From positions 77,984-141,983 of the forward strand of contig NZ_KI543238.1 of NCBI RefSeq assembly GCF_000496835.1: a stretch of DNA of 64,000 bases, in the 5' to 3' direction. The translations under genes and the position numbers were made by a program. The notes under the pieces are model-generated. The model did not search any database, was not told the origin of the DNA, and saw nothing but the letters and a program-made list of their open reading frames with translations. Shown here piece by piece: positions 63,341-64,000 of this stretch. Origin of the DNA: Thalassobacillus devorans MSP14 (GTDB taxonomy: Bacteria > Bacillota > Bacilli > Bacillales > Halobacillaceae). Within the stretch, counting starts at the first letter, position 1, and each line of letters begins with the position of its first letter.

Positions 63341-63510
63341 ACCTCATATAAGACGGGAATATGGCCCGTTCGTCTCTACCCGGCAACCTTAAATTGCCGG
63401 ACTATGAGGAAGATGGATCATTGCTGCCTTGCAATGGTTATATTCGGTATCCGCAAAAAGCGTCTATCCATCTTCTCTCAGTCGTAGAGAAGGTTGGATA
63501 GGCGCTTTTT
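63341..63510 (+). promoter_or_regulatory. guanine-type purine riboswitch and terminator, purE leader
   Basis: Aptamer about 63341-63411 with P1 CCTCATA/TATGAGG, loop segments CGTCTCTACCCGGCAACC and TTAAATTGCCGGAC; specificity base C at 63402 (guanine). A long terminator stem (GCGTCTATCCATCTTCTCT 63460-63478 with its partner to 63505) and TTTTT follow. This is the known control of the Bacillus pur operon. Confidence 0.92.
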
Positions 63511-63655
63511 GGTTTTCGGTCGAAAATACGAATAAAAGCTCACTATTAAAAAGAGCGCGAAAAGCAATAAAATTGCGCTAAAAAACAGCTATTAACAGCA
63601 TGAAGAAAGCTATATATTAGGCGCGAAGCCTTAAATTAATGAAAAGAGGGATTTG

Positions 63656-64000
63656 ATGGCTAGGGTAGGAGTAATCATGGGAAGCATTTCCGACTGGTCG
63701 ACGATGAAGCATACATGCGAAGTACTGGATGATCTCGGAATCGCCTATGAAAAAGAAATCATTTCCGCTCATAGGACACCGGAAGATATGTTCCGCTACG
63801 CAGATGAAGCAAGAGATAAAGGATTAAAAGTGATTATCGCTGGAGCAGGTGGTGCAGCTCACTTACCGGGAATGGCAGCAGCCAAGACAACCCTTCCGGT
63901 CATCGGTGTCCCGGTTGAATCTAAGACATTAAAAGGAATGGATTCACTATTATCGATTGTTCAGATGCCAGGAGGCGTCCCGGTCGCTACGGTTGCTATC
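63656..64000 (+). CDS. purE: phosphoribosylaminoimidazole carboxylase catalytic subunit, 5' part
   Basis: The first 115 codons are present; the gene runs off the window. AAAGAGGG precedes ATG 63656. PurE features: [33 protein letters not shown], and [16 protein letters not shown]. It is N5-CAIR mutase of de novo purine synthesis and the first gene of the pur operon, under the riboswitch upstream. Confidence 0.93.
   Translation, partial: MARVGVIMGSISDWSTMKHTCEVLDDLGIAYEKEIISAHRTPEDMFRYADEARDKGLKVIIAGAGGAAHLPGMAAAKTTLPVIGVPVESKTLKGMDSLLSIVQMPGGVPVATVAI

Noticed and set aside
1-64000. tRNA, rRNA or CRISPR array
   Set aside because: No cloverleaf with CCA-like end, no rRNA core sequence and no regularly spaced direct repeats were noticed; a tRNAscan or CRISPR search would settle it.

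Overview
The window looks like chromosome of a low-GC Gram-positive, endospore-forming Bacillaceae. Three things suggest this: strong AGGAGG-type ribosome binding sites, B. subtilis-like blocks at the right end (yeaC-yeaD-yebA-guaA-pbuG and yebE-yebG-purE), and close homologues of B. subtilis genes (ydaG, topB, ykvS, rlmD). A BCCT transporter fits a moderately halophilic genus, but that is inference. I see no rRNA, tRNA or CRISPR array.

Layout. (1) 1-6816 is part of an integrative conjugative element or integrated plasmid: a truncated CwlT-like wall hydrolase, two membrane-anchored transfer proteins, a hairpin-rich oriT candidate, a small DNA-binding accessory protein, a MobL-type relaxase, an ArdC-like antirestriction protein and a TOPRIM/DUF3991 primase-like protein. 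(2) 7129-19335 is an AT-rich BREX phage-defence operon, brxE-brxA-brxB-brxC-pglX-pglZ. This is the type 6 order, but the brxD and brxHI genes that normally complete type 6 are missing, and no brxL is present. (3) 19850-22300 is an arsR-arsB-arsC arsenic operon followed by the frameshifted tail of a lost short-chain dehydrogenase. (4) 22541-26082 holds a lipoprotein MTA/SAH nucleosidase, a BenE-type permease and a DegV protein. (5) 26384-32158 is core-like: dihydrouridine synthase (minus), YdaG stress protein, topoisomerase III, and glutamate 5-kinase behind a structured leader.

(6) 32328-43272 is a complete glucuronide-use cluster. A GPH symporter and beta-glucuronidase bring in and cleave glucuronides. 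UxaC, a fructuronate-reductase-like SDR, UxuA, a KDG kinase and a KDPG aldolase then convert glucuronate to pyruvate and glyceraldehyde 3-phosphate. A divergent ROK repressor and a divergent AraC-type regulator flank it, and palindromic operator candidates and cre (CcpA) sites lie in the two divergent promoter regions.

(7) 43490-53870 is a mixed region: RlmD, small proteins (three too short for usual ORF cut-offs), a Rok-like protein, a divergent BCCT transporter, a PAS-STAS protein, an MFS pump with its MarR regulator, and many intrinsic terminators. (8) 53995-64000 is conserved: a MoxR ATPase/DUF58/transglutaminase operon, guaA, pbuG, hsp20, yebE-yebG and the start of purE. Three purine riboswitches with the guanine-specific C precede guaA, pbuG and purE, so purine salvage, GMP synthesis and de novo synthesis share one ligand signal.

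The most notable element is the six-gene type-6-like BREX operon, which ends at pglZ followed by about 500 bp of non-coding sequence. It lies next to conjugation genes that include an antirestriction protein.
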